Assembly: GCA_964400285.1 (NCBI GenBank)
Contig: CAYNTK010000005.1
Location: 62,001 to 126,000, forward strand
From: FEN-1279 sp964400285
GTDB taxonomy: Bacteria; Bacteroidota; Ignavibacteria; Tepidaquicellales; Tepidaquicellaceae
Direction of reading: 5' to 3'
Length of the DNA: 64,000 bases
The position numbers and the translations under genes are program-made. A model generated the notes under the pieces. It ran no database searches and was not told where the DNA came from. It saw only the letters and a program-made list of their open reading frames with translations. Shown here one piece after another: positions 8,693-18,067 of the stretch. Position 1 is the first letter of the stretch. The number at the start of each line of letters is the position of its first letter.

Positions 8693-9787
8693 TTATAGAT
8701 TCAATATGTCCTTATAGAATTCATAAGTATGAGTCGCACATTTATCCCACCCAAATTGCTTTTCTCTTTCATAGCCGTTTTTAATAAGTTGACTTCTTGT
8801 TTCGCTATCGCTTATTATCTTCTCTATTTTTAAAACCAAATCTTCAGCACTCGTCGGTTCAAAATATAACGCTGCATCCCCTGCAATTTCAGGAAAACAG
8901 CTTGCTTTACTTGCAACAATTGGGCTTCCGTAATGCATCGCTTCCAACAAAGGAATTCCAAATCCCTCATAAAGCGATGGATATATAAATGCCGATGCAT
9001 ATTTATATGCGTTTGCAAGTTCTCTATCACTTCCTTCTTTGTGAAATACTAAACCGCTTAATCCGTATTCATTTATTAATTCTTTTTCTTTACTTTTAAA
9101 CTTACCTCCTCCAAAACATAATAAAATAAAATTTTTTCTAATCGAATCCGAGTTTTTGAATGCTTCTAATACTACATCAAAGTTTTTATATGCTCTTCTA
9201 TCACCAACATAGAGTAAATATGGTTTGTGCATAATAGCTTCTTCATTAACCTCGTATTTCAATGAGTTTCCGTGATAAATTACTCTTATCTTTTCTTCAT
9301 TTATATTGTATAAATTTAATAAATCATTTTTTGTCGTATTTGAAATGCAGATTATTCCGTCTGCATTTTGAATTGCTTCTTTTTTTAATTTTATTGTATT
9401 ATCTAATTTGGAAAAATTATCGGGAAATTTTTCGTGAGTCATATCATGAACAGTAACAATTTTTTTTGCTTTATTCTTAAGCTTCGAGTTATCATAATAT
9501 GTAAGATGATAAATATCAATTTTTATTTTATTAATTGCTTTTTTAAAAGATATTTTGTTAAAAAAAAGATTTGGTAATTTTGTTTTATGGATAAATCTAA
9601 TTTTTCTTCCATTAAAATACTTGCTTTTTTCTTTAAATTGGTAGAGATCTTGTTGGTTTATATATTTTCCAAAAAATAAATATAAATCGTTATTATCAAT
9701 AAGATTGGAGATGAGTTCGAAAAAGTATCTTGAAATACCTCCATATTTTTGTCTTAAAAATATCTGATAATCATACAAAATCTTCAT
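8693..9787 (-). CDS. Glycosyltransferase family 4 protein
   Basis: A 364-residue GT-B enzyme. The N terminus has RQKYGGISRYFFELISNL, the usual glycine loop. The C-terminal half has LLYVGDRRAYKNFDVVLEAF, then AFIYPSLYEGFGIPLLEAMH with an intact EX7E motif (EGFGIPLLE) and GSPIVASKASCFPEIAGDAA. This is canonical for retaining mannosyl- or related transferases of family GT4. Its ATG at 9787 faces an AT-rich 181-bp gap that holds the terminator of the gene behind it. It probably acts in the same glycan pathway as its neighbours. Confidence 0.9.
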   Translation of the reverse strand: MKILYDYQIFLRQKYGGISRYFFELISNLIDNNDLYLFFGKYINQQDLYQFKEKSKYFNGRKIRFIHKTKLPNLFFNKISFKKAINKIKIDIYHLTYYDNSKLKNKAKKIVTVHDMTHEKFPDNFSKLDNTIKLKKEAIQNADGIICISNTTKNDLLNLYNINEEKIRVIYHGNSLKYEVNEEAIMHKPYLLYVGDRRAYKNFDVVLEAFKNSDSIRKNFILLCFGGGKFKSKEKELINEYGLSGLVFHKEGSDRELANAYKYASAFIYPSLYEGFGIPLLEAMHYGSPIVASKASCFPEIAGDAALYFEPTSAEDLVLKIEKIISDSETRSQLIKNGYEREKQFGWDKCATHTYEFYKDILNL

Positions 9788-9910
9788 AATCCAAAATAAA
9801 CCCCTTTAATTATACTATTTTCTAAATTTATATTTATTATATTTTTAATTATATAAAACCTATGTAATATTATTTTATATAAAAAAAAAATATAGTCAAA
9901 TTTAACTACC

Positions 9911-9941
9911 AAAAAAAATGCCATATATTTATATATGGCAT
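9911..9941 (-). terminator. Rho-independent terminator
   Basis: A perfect 10-bp stem, ATGCCATATA (9918-9927) and TATATGGCAT (9932-9941), with loop TTTA. On the minus strand it is followed by eight T residues (the A run at 9911-9918). It lies just past the stop of the FG-GAP gene at 9969 and should end that transcript. Confidence 0.8.
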
Positions 9942-9968
9942 AAAAATTAATTGTGATTTATTTGAGTT

Positions 9969-11690
9969 TTATTTTAATAAAATCATCTTCTTTGTATCGG
10001 TAAAGTTATTTGTATGGATTCTGTAAAAATAAACTCCACTCGTTAATCCTAATCCAGAAGGGTTAAAATTAATTTTATATTCACCTGGAGATTTTACTCC
10101 ATCGAATAATGTTATTAATTTCACTCCATTTATATTATATAATTCGATTACCACATTCTCTTGTTTTAATAAACTGAAATTAAATGATGTTTCTGGATTA
10201 AAAGGATTTGGATAGTTTTGTCCAAGCTCATTTTTAGCTGGTATATTATTAGATATTGTAGAAATTCCAATAGTATTGTCGTTCTTAAAAAAGGATATCA
10301 CTCCTGTATTTTCATTTGCCGCCGCTATATCCAAGTCACCATCATTATCAAAATCTCCATTTGCTATACAACCGGGATTACCAAACGTATTTGCATATAC
10401 TAAACCTGAAAATTGACCTGAGCCATTATTCTTCAATATAGAAAGCAGATTAGCTAACGCCGAGCCTATTGATAAATCGATACTACCATTTTTGTCGTAA
10501 TCACCTTGAATTATAAATCTTGCACCATTTCCACCAGTTGAAATAAATGTAGGATAAAATAATCCCGCTCCTGAGTTCGTCAGTAAAGCTAAAGTATTAT
10601 CATAAAAGTCCGATACGCATATATCCAAATTTCCATCACCATTATAATCGTTTGAAATTATAGAGTACGGTCTATCTCTTACTGTAATGGTTTGAGTTTG
10701 AGAGAAAATAAAATTACCATAATTTTTTAGTACAACTACAACTGGGGGACTCCAGTCAATTCCAATAGCTAAATCGATTAATCCATCACTATCGAAATCT
10801 CCTGTTCCTATTGGTCTTGGCCTTGTCCCTAAATTATTAATCGTATTGGATAAGTTAAATGTGCCGTTCCCATTGTTTCTTAATATACATAAAGTATTTG
10901 ATTCCCAATTAGTTACAGCAACATCCATATAACAATCATTATCGAGATTGCAGACTACGATATGAAAAGGTCTTGTCCCTCCAGTCTGACAAATTCCTGA
11001 CGGATTAAATACACCATTACCTGTGTTTTTTAATATATGAAAAGCATTTTGCCACTGGTCAGATACTAATAAATCTATGTCTCCATCATTATCTATATCT
11101 CCTATAGCCATATCATTTGCACCTGTAAATGAATTAACTGTTGATGAGATAGTGAAATTTCCTGTCCCATCATTTTTCAATACAGTAAGTTTTATCGAGT
11201 CCAATATGGCTAAATCAATTTTTCCGTCTTTATCGAAATCCCCGCTTACAATTTTATATGGCTTTCCACCAATTAAAACACCAGTATTTGATTGAGTAAA
11301 TGTCCCTTTACCTCCATTCACCGAACAATTAAATGAATAGTTAAATGAATTTGCCATTGAATTATTTGCAGAATCTTTAATGGTTGCTCCTAAAGAAACA
11401 GTAACATATTCGCCCATCATAAATGATTGTGAGGGAATTATATTTAACTTTTTACTCGTTGCGTTATAGGAAAAACTTATTGTATATATCCCTCTGTAAT
11501 TTCCGGAAACTTTTATATTATTGTTATTTAAAGAAGCGCTTATTATTGCTCTGTTGAATGTGATTTCTATATTTGTGTTGCGATTTACATTCAATTGATT
11601 CTTATTTGGAATTGTGTTTAAAATCCATCCTTGGGAAAATCCAATGTTTGTGAGAAGAATCAATAAAAACAAGTAATATCGAGTACTCAT
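9969..11690 (-). CDS. Secreted FG-GAP/VCBS-repeat protein with type IX sorting domain
   Basis: A 573-residue secreted protein. Residues 1-19 are a signal peptide (YLFLLILLTNIGFSQG). About residues 22-122 form a Big_5-like Ig domain (LNTIPNKNQLNVNRNTNIEI, then FNRAI). About 140-470 hold some seven repeats built around the calcium-loop motif DFDKDGKIDLAI, DIDNDGDIDLLV and similar, which form an integrin-like beta-propeller. The last ~80 residues are the type IX sorting domain (ELGQNYPNPFNPETSFNF ... GVYFYRI ... KKMILLK). A strong GGAGG lies upstream of the ATG. Known members are exported through the Por system and attached to or released from the surface. Sitting inside a polysaccharide locus, it may bind surface glycan, but this is inference. 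Confidence 0.88.
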   Translation of the reverse strand: MSTRYYLFLLILLTNIGFSQGWILNTIPNKNQLNVNRNTNIEITFNRAIISASLNNNNIKVSGNYRGIYTISFSYNATSKKLNIIPSQSFMMGEYVTVSLGATIKDSANNSMANSFNYSFNCSVNGGKGTFTQSNTGVLIGGKPYKIVSGDFDKDGKIDLAILDSIKLTVLKNDGTGNFTISSTVNSFTGANDMAIGDIDNDGDIDLLVSDQWQNAFHILKNTGNGVFNPSGICQTGGTRPFHIVVCNLDNDCYMDVAVTNWESNTLCILRNNGNGTFNLSNTINNLGTRPRPIGTGDFDSDGLIDLAIGIDWSPPVVVVLKNYGNFIFSQTQTITVRDRPYSIISNDYNGDGNLDICVSDFYDNTLALLTNSGAGLFYPTFISTGGNGARFIIQGDYDKNGSIDLSIGSALANLLSILKNNGSGQFSGLVYANTFGNPGCIANGDFDNDGDLDIAAANENTGVISFFKNDNTIGISTISNNIPAKNELGQNYPNPFNPETSFNFSLLKQENVVIELYNINGVKLITLFDGVKSPGEYKINFNPSGLGLTSGVYFYRIHTNNFTDTKKMILLK

Positions 11691-11712
11691 ATTTCCTCCG
11701 ATTTTAGATTAA

Positions 11713-11739
11713 CCTATAATAAATAGGAATAAAAGTCAA
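11713..11739 (-). promoter_or_regulatory. Possible promoter of the FG-GAP gene
   Basis: On the minus strand, TTGACT (11739-11734) is followed after 15 nt by TATAGG (11718-11713), about 25 bp upstream of the start codon. The spacing is short for a sigma-70 promoter, so this is tentative. An imperfect inverted repeat CCTAT/ATAGG overlaps the -10 region. Confidence 0.3.
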
Positions 11740-11784
11740 CTCATTTATTGCAGATTATTTTATCTATTTCTTTTATTGTTAGTG

Positions 11785-13278
11785 TTATTTATTCCTCCTT
11801 AATAAATAATTTTTATACACAATATATCTTTCGTTTAAATCGGGTGATACTTTTAAAAGTAATAAAATAACTGAATATATAATTATCACAACTGAACTCC
11901 TTAAAATTGCATCTATAAATACATTACTAATTATAGGAATTAAATTGCCAATCAGATATGTTAATACCGCAGTAATAATAACTATAATCTGTTTATAGTC
12001 TAAAGGTTGCATATTGTAATTTATTACAAGAAATAACCATTTCAAAAAATTAAAAATAAAAAATGAAATAATAGCAGCGTATGCTGCACCAAGTCCTCCG
12101 TAAATAGGAATTAAAAAATAATTTGCTGTTATGCTTACTGTTAGTAAAATCATATTGAAAAGTGCGTCGTATTTATATTTTGCAGAAGTTGCTATAATTT
12201 CTGTGTTTAATCCTACTGCAATATCTATTAAAACTGCAAGCCCTACAAAATAAAATATATCGAAACTTTCTATATATTCAGGTTTTTTTAAAAAATAAAA
12301 TAGATTATGTTTATTTATGATTACTCCTAAATAAATCAAACAACCAAAAATTAGTTGAATTAATGATGTTCTTTTATATATATCGGAAATTTGTTTTATG
12401 TCGTTTTCTTTCCAGCTCGTGGCAATTATTGCTACCGATATTCTTGAAAGTGAACGCATCGGAACGTAAATTAAAGAAGCTATCCTCATATAAACTGTAT
12501 ATGCTCCGACAATAGATAACCCCACCATAGAGCCAAGAATTATTGTATCGGCTCCGCTTTGTCCAATTAACATTGAAACACTGGAAATGTAAAGAAAACC
12601 GCCGTATTTAAATATTTCAAAAAGCTTTTCTTTCTTTACATCTCTAAAATTTATTTTAAAAGAAAACTCTTTAGATAATATTATTTGCAACAATAGAAGA
12701 ACCGCACATATACCGCTAATAAAAACGTAATAGTAAATAAATTGATGATAATTTAAATATTTTAGCATAAATAGTAATATTCCTACAGTTGTCAATAGTC
12801 TTAAAAATGTCTCGCGTAAAAAAGTTGCAAACGCTGTTTTATATATTGCTCTTGCTGTCGCCTCGAATACATTGAATTGTAATGTGAATAAACTTAACGG
12901 TATCAGAAAAAAGTAATACTCCACAAATTCAGGTGATTTTTCTATATATGCTTCAATAATTACTGGTCTTAAAATTATTAATAATATTGTTGCAAGTAAA
13001 AATCCCGTTGTTGCTATTAATAAAATATATGCTAAAAATCCTTCGTGCTTCTTATCATCAGTTTTAAAAAAAGGAAAAAACCTTGGTATGGCAGTTACTA
13101 AACCTATTGCAGATAAATTTGCGTAAATCGCAGATACACTTATTATAAGACTTAAAAGACCAAATTCACTTGAAGAAAAAAACGCTGGAAATAAAATTAT
13201 TACGTTTATATATCCTAATATTACTCCTATATAGGAAAAAATAGAATTTGCAAACGCTTCTTTTCTTATAATTCCCAA
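11785..13278 (-). CDS. Polysaccharide flippase (Wzx/MATE-like)
   Basis: A 497-residue integral membrane protein with about 14 predicted helices. It starts RKEAFANSIFSYIGVILGYI, and has the N-terminal pattern (GLLSLIISVSAIYANLSAIG) and charged internal loops typical of the polysaccharide-transporter/Wzx group of the MOP superfamily. It is expected to move lipid-linked oligosaccharide units from the cytoplasmic to the periplasmic leaflet. The start is a TTG at 13278. It is one of two flippases in the window; the other is at 58396. Two flippases imply either two glycans or one split locus. Confidence is high for the superfamily and lower for the substrate. Confidence 0.85.
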   Translation of the reverse strand: MGIIRKEAFANSIFSYIGVILGYINVIILFPAFFSSSEFGLLSLIISVSAIYANLSAIGLVTAIPRFFPFFKTDDKKHEGFLAYILLIATTGFLLATILLIILRPVIIEAYIEKSPEFVEYYFFLIPLSLFTLQFNVFEATARAIYKTAFATFLRETFLRLLTTVGILLFMLKYLNYHQFIYYYVFISGICAVLLLLQIILSKEFSFKINFRDVKKEKLFEIFKYGGFLYISSVSMLIGQSGADTIILGSMVGLSIVGAYTVYMRIASLIYVPMRSLSRISVAIIATSWKENDIKQISDIYKRTSLIQLIFGCLIYLGVIINKHNLFYFLKKPEYIESFDIFYFVGLAVLIDIAVGLNTEIIATSAKYKYDALFNMILLTVSITANYFLIPIYGGLGAAYAAIISFFIFNFLKWLFLVINYNMQPLDYKQIIVIITAVLTYLIGNLIPIISNVFIDAILRSSVVIIIYSVILLLLKVSPDLNERYIVYKNYLLRRNK

Positions 13279-13363
13279 TTTATATATATAAAATTAAAAT
13301 GTATTATGTAACTTTTTGAAAAATATTCACAAAAGAATAATTAATTTTTTTGTGTCTAACTTT

Positions 13364-14146
13364 TTATAGTTTTGTTTTTAGTTTTTCCAAAATTGTTTTA
13401 TAATCATCGTCCAATCTCGATTTATTTCTTAAAAATGGATTAATCAATACTGATATATATGGAAAAGTAATTATTTTAAAAATTAAATTATTCTTTTTCA
13501 CCTTTGAAAAAAGATGAAGATTTTTTCCATTAGTATAAAAATTCAGGTTAAATTTTTTTGCTATTACTTCGAGTGATTTTTTTGTATATAATGAAATATG
13601 TTGGCCATGGTCGAGGGCATAATACCACCACTCTTCTGGTTTTGGATTACTCGCTGGAACCAAATAAGTGCTGAATAAAATGTTGTCTGAAAATTTTAAC
13701 ATATTTTCAACTTCCTCGAACGGTTGAACAAGATGCTCATATACCTCGTATGCAGTAAGTAGTTCATACCTTTCCGTTTGCTTTGCTTCAAAATCTTTTG
13801 CAAAAATATTATCGGAATATTTATCCATCCAGTAAAAATCAAATCCTAAATCCCGCATCAATCTTACAAATACTCCATATCCTGCTCCATAATCTAAAAA
13901 TTTTTTTCTTTTATCAAAAAGTAATGTCAAAATTACATTTGTCGTTTTTGATAATTCGATGTTTCGAGTTAGAAGCCCGATATCACTTCTGTTAATTACT
14001 TCTGAGTATGCTTCCGCTAACCAATACGGTTCTTCGGTCTGTATAAATCCACAGTCTGGACACTTATAATATTGAATTGAATATTTGTTTAGAATCTCAG
14101 CTTGTGAGAAAGGTTCTGATTTTGTCGAGCAAATTTTACAAATCAT
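13364..14146 (-). CDS. SAM-dependent methyltransferase with N-terminal zinc finger
   Basis: A 260-residue protein. Cys3/Cys6 and Cys29/Cys32 (CKIC and CPDC) form a four-cysteine zinc site as in many sugar C-methyltransferase-like proteins. The methyltransferase domain follows (FLDYGAGYGVFVRLMRDLGF, then ELLTAYEVYEHLVQP). Residues YYALDHGQHISLYTKKSLEV match the Methyltransf_23 subgroup found in polysaccharide loci. It is probably the first gene of a - strand unit that continues into the flippase 85 bp downstream. It likely methylates a nucleotide-sugar or glycan; the acceptor is unknown. Confidence 0.82.
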   Translation of the reverse strand: MICKICSTKSEPFSQAEILNKYSIQYYKCPDCGFIQTEEPYWLAEAYSEVINRSDIGLLTRNIELSKTTNVILTLLFDKRKKFLDYGAGYGVFVRLMRDLGFDFYWMDKYSDNIFAKDFEAKQTERYELLTAYEVYEHLVQPFEEVENMLKFSDNILFSTYLVPASNPKPEEWWYYALDHGQHISLYTKKSLEVIAKKFNLNFYTNGKNLHLFSKVKKNNLIFKIITFPYISVLINPFLRNKSRLDDDYKTILEKLKTKL

Positions 14147-14168
14147 ATTGTGTATTCTTCTTTGTCAC

Positions 14169-14213
14169 ACCTGCTTGGTCTCTGCAGGTATCGCTTTTCG
14201 ATTTTTTTTTCTA
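14169..14213. repeat. GC-richer inverted repeat and hairpin with T-run
   Basis: ACCTGC (14169-14174) pairs with GCAGGT (14184-14189) across a 9-nt loop. It is followed on the + strand by ATCG-CTTTT-CGAT and nine T residues. The patch is distinctly richer in G and C than its surroundings. It looks like a short terminator or the remnant of a repeat, but no + strand gene ends here. Confidence 0.35.
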
Positions 14214-14279
14214 TGTAAACTAATTCCTGCTTGATTGCCTAATTACTTAATAACAGGTTCTTGTTCGGTATATCAAAAA

Positions 14280-14891
14280 TTAAATAGTTACCTCTATTCC
14301 AAGCACTGCATCTTTTAATCTACCTTCACCTGTTTTATAAAACGGAATTCCCAATATTTCAAATGAATTAAAATTAATGTTATACCTAAATGTTTTCATT
14401 GTATCGCTTTTCTCTGCCTCGAATGAAATTAATAAAAACTCAGAAAGTTTTTTTGCATCATCTTTTCCGTATGCAAAACCTGTAAGTTTTGCATTATATT
14501 TTTGTGGTGAAGCAACTGGATTTTTTTGTGTAAATGCTGTTGCTAATGCTTTTAAACTGTCGAGTTTGCAATAAAAAGCAGGAATATAAAATATAATTCT
14601 TCCCGATGAAGAACCTGAACCACCAAAAAGATTTTTTAAAAAACCACCCGCAGCTGTTCTTTCTAATATTTCGACATCTGCTTTTATTAGCCAAAATGGT
14701 TTGTAAATTACCTCTGAGTTTCCCGGTATTGCTGTTGCCGCAAAATTTATTTCGATTGGTTGTAACTCACCATTCACTATTTCAAATCCACTTCCGCAAC
14801 TTCCACAATAGGTTACATTGTCATTTATTTCAACCACCAAACCGCTTCCGCAGTTTTTACATTTAATTGCTTCTAATTTAAAATCTGACAT
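14280..14891 (-). CDS. Zinc-ribbon protein of an SPFH-associated cluster
   Basis: A 203-residue protein beginning with a treble-type zinc ribbon: Cys11-x2-Cys14 (CKNC) and Cys29-x2-Cys32 (CGSC), a spacing identical to that of the product at 16121. The middle has NSEVIYKPFWLIKADVEI, where 'pfwlikadv' parallels 'fyyfpmwyfktd' and 'tfipywrvradv' in the two sister genes. That suggests a shared domain after each ribbon. No transmembrane segment is evident, unlike the sisters. It is the last gene of the - strand run, 56 bp after its neighbour. The function is unknown; by context it is a soluble partner of the SPFH protein. Confidence 0.7.
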   Translation of the reverse strand: MSDFKLEAIKCKNCGSGLVVEINDNVTYCGSCGSGFEIVNGELQPIEINFAATAIPGNSEVIYKPFWLIKADVEILERTAAGGFLKNLFGGSGSSSGRIIFYIPAFYCKLDSLKALATAFTQKNPVASPQKYNAKLTGFAYGKDDAKKLSEFLLISFEAEKSDTMKTFRYNINFNSFEILGIPFYKTGEGRLKDAVLGIEVTI

Positions 14892-14947
14892 ATAATTATT
14901 TTTTATGGAATTTTCCTTTTAATAAAAAATATTAATTAATTTTATTC

Positions 14948-16090
14948 CTAATCTTTGCGGTTCAGCAATGAACCTAATATCGAACCAACAGCTACAGAAG
15001 CCACTGCTGTTTTGGCAACATTGCCAGCCTCACTATTGAGAAAACTTGTAATACCGCCTGAGTCTTTAACTAAACTAAATGTTGACTTTTCATCTTCTAC
15101 TAATCCCGTCCCTTCCTCTATCTCGCCTCCATATCTAAATTTCTTGTATCCCCATCTCATTAGAAGTATTCCAATAATCAAAAATATTACATAAATTGCA
15201 AATGCAGTTTTATCCTGTGCATACTTAAATATTTCAAAAAAAGTAGCAAGGAACATTCCTGCCGCAGTTGCTATTATACCGCTTATAGCTCTGAACACAT
15301 TACTCCCAGGAGCTTTACCATAACATATCGAACCATCTTCTCCATCTACAACTACCTGATAAGTCCTGTTTGAATAAATGTATCGTATCACCCACAAAGG
15401 ATAATAGACAATATTCACATCGCTTCTTACTAAATCAAAATGTTCGAATGTTACTCTCGTAAGTGAAGCAGAATTTTTTGAATCGGTAACAAATTTTGCC
15501 TTTGCATTTTTTACTATCTCTTCTTCGGAGGAAATAATATTAAAAAGCATTCCTTGCTGTTGCAACTCTTCAAATTCTACTGGAAGTATTTCATCTCCTT
15601 CCAGATTTATCTTCCTTACTCCAAGCTCTGCAACATCACACGCAGGAAATGTGCTGTCATAGGTTCTTTGAACTTTAATTTCTTTATCCTCGTATGTTGT
15701 CCCAGAATTCGTAGTCTTCTGTTGCTGACCGAAAACCCATCCAACAACATCCGCTCTTACTCTCCAATAAGGAATAAAAGTAAGAAATGCTTCATCGATT
15801 TTTGAGTTAGCTTGTAAACCCTTCGCTTTTGAAAATCCTGAACCAAGCCATTGTATCGCTTTTTTTATTGCGTCATCTCGACTTATTTTTTTCGGCACAT
15901 AATATTTAATTGCCCCGCTTTCACCTTTTGTTACAAGCAGAGATCCACAGTAATTGCAGTTAAATGTTCTAAGTCCTTCCTTTAAATCCAATGCTCCACC
16001 ACACGATGGACACGTTATTCCCTTTATTACTTTTTCCTTCTTAAGCTTAATTGCTTGTTTTGTTATTTGTTCGGAAGTTTCTTGTTCCAT
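14948..16090 (-). CDS. Zinc-ribbon membrane protein (YdjG/YdjH-like)
   Basis: A 380-residue protein. Cys27-x2-Cys30 (CPSC) and Cys45-x2-Cys48 (CNYC) form an N-terminal TFIIB-like zinc ribbon. Two long segments with the shared motif (TFIPYWRVRADVVGWVFG and DVNIVYYPLWVIRYIY) follow. Two hydrophobic helices lie at about residues 258-279 and 285-304, and a Gly/Ser/Ala-rich tail ends with VASVAVGSILGSLL. In Bacillus subtilis, YdjG and YdjH are zinc-ribbon membrane proteins encoded beside the SPFH protein YdjI and recruit it to the membrane. This gene has the same architecture and context, so a similar anchor role is inferred. The resemblance is architectural and not checked by alignment. Confidence 0.72.
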   Translation of the reverse strand: MEQETSEQITKQAIKLKKEKVIKGITCPSCGGALDLKEGLRTFNCNYCGSLLVTKGESGAIKYYVPKKISRDDAIKKAIQWLGSGFSKAKGLQANSKIDEAFLTFIPYWRVRADVVGWVFGQQQKTTNSGTTYEDKEIKVQRTYDSTFPACDVAELGVRKINLEGDEILPVEFEELQQQGMLFNIISSEEEIVKNAKAKFVTDSKNSASLTRVTFEHFDLVRSDVNIVYYPLWVIRYIYSNRTYQVVVDGEDGSICYGKAPGSNVFRAISGIIATAAGMFLATFFEIFKYAQDKTAFAIYVIFLIIGILLMRWGYKKFRYGGEIEEGTGLVEDEKSTFSLVKDSGGITSFLNSEAGNVAKTAVASVAVGSILGSLLNRKD

Positions 16091-16120
16091 ATTATTTTGT
16101 TTTAAACTCTTTATAAAATA

Positions 16121-16927
16121 CTATACTTTTTTTGCTATATAATAAGCTATTAACATTAGAGGAATAGATGCAAATCCGTAACCAACTATTTTTACAAACT
16201 CGACTGTTAACAAAAATTCTCTATCCATTGAACCAATTATTAATGCTAATACACTTATTAGAAAAAATGCAATTATACTCAACGCAAATACAATTCTAAA
16301 CGGTGTTTCGCTCTTCGCTGGCCAAATGTTTGCATATACTTTCCCCGAAGATGCTTCTACAAGAGCTGTATATTGTTTTCCACTATAATTGTAATAAAAT
16401 TGATAAAACGGAATATGAACGAGGTTCGATGTTTCTATAGTATCGAAGTTTACACCTGTTTCCTGTAACCAACTTCTTGCAGAATCGAACAATACATCGG
16501 GAGTAATAAAATCGCTTTCGTTAAATTCTTTTTTGTGATATACTTTTAAACTTCCCGCTGGTATATTTATCTTTTTAATTTCCGAAATTGAAGTAGATGT
16601 TGCAGGTTGTAAATAAATAGCTTCTCCTGATGCTTTGTCTGTTTTGAAATACCACATTGGAAAGTAATAAAACGAAGTCTGTGTAATTTGTGCGAGTTTA
16701 TCTAAATCTTTCACTTGAAAATTCCCCGCCATCCATCTTCTCAAATTTCCTTCTGCTTCTTCTTTTTTAAAATTTGAGTTTATTACAAAGTGAGATACGA
16801 TTTTCTTTTTATCTATGTATATTGCCGAACCGCAAAAAACACACTCCGTAAATTTTTCGTCGATTGGAACTTCGTTCTCTCCCGCACACTGCGGACATAC
16901 TATTTTTGATGAAACAAGTTCATTCAT
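16121..16927 (-). CDS. Zinc-ribbon membrane protein, sister of the adjacent gene
   Basis: A 268-residue protein with a zinc ribbon at Cys11-x2-Cys14 (CPQC) and Cys29-x2-Cys32 (CVFC). It then has TSFYYFPMWYFKTDKASGEA and LVHIPFYQFYYNYSGKQYTA, the same tandem 'f-P-f/y-w-y' repeats as in the gene at 14948. Two transmembrane helices lie at about 207-229 and 247-266. It sits 63 bp downstream of the SPFH gene and 30 bp before the next gene, consistent with one transcript. It is probably one half of a membrane anchor pair. The ribbon would face the cytoplasm if the N terminus is inside. Confidence 0.72.
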   Translation of the reverse strand: MNELVSSKIVCPQCAGENEVPIDEKFTECVFCGSAIYIDKKKIVSHFVINSNFKKEEAEGNLRRWMAGNFQVKDLDKLAQITQTSFYYFPMWYFKTDKASGEAIYLQPATSTSISEIKKINIPAGSLKVYHKKEFNESDFITPDVLFDSARSWLQETGVNFDTIETSNLVHIPFYQFYYNYSGKQYTALVEASSGKVYANIWPAKSETPFRIVFALSIIAFFLISVLALIIGSMDREFLLTVEFVKIVGYGFASIPLMLIAYYIAKKV

Positions 16928-16990
16928 AATGTAATTATTTATAAATAATAAAATATTATATAAAAAAAACTCTTTCAGAATTATCAGTCA

Positions 16991-17995
16991 TCACATCTTT
17001 GCCAGTAGTTCCTTTTTCTTCGCATCAAATTCTTCTTGAGTAATTAATCCCGCCTCTTTCATTTTTCCAAGTTTCTCTATTGCACTCATTATTTCATCGA
17101 CAGTCATTTTTGGTGCCGCTTGTTGTTGTTGACCGCCCTGTTGTCCTTGGCTCATCCCTTGCATTGTTTGTCCCATCATATTTGCCATCATCATACCCGC
17201 TCCCATTCCTGCTCCCATTCCTGCCATTCCTCCACCACCTTCGTTTTCAGCAGCTTTTTCCATTGCTTGTGCCGCTTTGAATTTCATATATGCATCGAGA
17301 TTTCCAACTGCACCCATCGAGCTCCTCTCGTTAATTTTTTCTTGAACTTCTTCTGGGGGTACGATTCCCGATATTATTAAATCGGTTAGCTCGATTCCCA
17401 TTGAGTTGAAAAAATCACTAACTTCGGATTTGACTCCTGATTCAATTTGTGGATAATATTGTCCTAAATCAAAAACCGTTTTGAGATTTTTCCCGAGAAC
17501 AGAATTAAGTCTTGATACTATTCCATCTCTCAAATAATCTTCGATTTCGTTTGTTGTAAATAAACCCTGTGTTGAAACTATTTCCATCATAAATAACCTC
17601 GGGTCGGTAATTCTTATCGAAAATTTTCCTGATGCTCTTAATTGAACAAACGATAATTCTGCATCGCGAAAATTAATTGGTTGCTTTGTTCCCCATCTTA
17701 GGTCAATAAATTTCTTTAGCGAGATAAAATATACCTGCGCCTGAAAAGGTGATGTTCCTCCAAACGGTAAACTTATCAATTTTGTAAGTAAAGGAATATT
17801 CTCTGTTGTTAATGTATGCCTACCTGACTGAAATACATCTAATGCTTTCCCATCTCTGTAAAATATTGCAGCTTGCGAATCCTGTACTATAAGTTGTGTC
17901 CCCAATCTGAATGCAGCAGAACCGTCCTGTGGTTCGCGGTGAACCATCGTTTTTCCGGTTTCGTCAAAAAATTGTATTACATCTATTAGTGCCAT
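16991..17995 (-). CDS. SPFH-domain protein with SHOCT tail (YdjI-like)
   Basis: A 334-residue protein. Residues ~20-240 form an SPFH/band-7-like domain of the 'virion core protein' (YdjI) group: QLIVQDSQAAIFYRDGKALD, SGRHTLTTENIPLL, KKFIDLRWGTKQPI, and IELTDLIISGIVPPEEVQEK. A low-complexity Gly/Met/Gln segment (about 250-295, GMGAGMGAGMMMANMMG) leads to a C-terminal SHOCT domain (EKLGKMKEAGLITQEEFDAK) that ends KKKELLAKM. SPFH proteins assemble on membranes. This group lacks the N-terminal membrane helix and depends on partners, here presumably the zinc-ribbon membrane proteins that follow. In Bacillus the equivalent operon also has pspA, which is missing here. Confidence 0.85.
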   Translation of the reverse strand: MALIDVIQFFDETGKTMVHREPQDGSAAFRLGTQLIVQDSQAAIFYRDGKALDVFQSGRHTLTTENIPLLTKLISLPFGGTSPFQAQVYFISLKKFIDLRWGTKQPINFRDAELSFVQLRASGKFSIRITDPRLFMMEIVSTQGLFTTNEIEDYLRDGIVSRLNSVLGKNLKTVFDLGQYYPQIESGVKSEVSDFFNSMGIELTDLIISGIVPPEEVQEKINERSSMGAVGNLDAYMKFKAAQAMEKAAENEGGGGMAGMGAGMGAGMMMANMMGQTMQGMSQGQQGGQQQQAAPKMTVDEIMSAIEKLGKMKEAGLITQEEFDAKKKELLAKM

Positions 17996-18067
17996 ATTAT
18001 TTTGTGTTAAATATTTATATAAAAATTTTTATTAAATTTACTTTTGCTACTCTCTTTACTTCTACTG

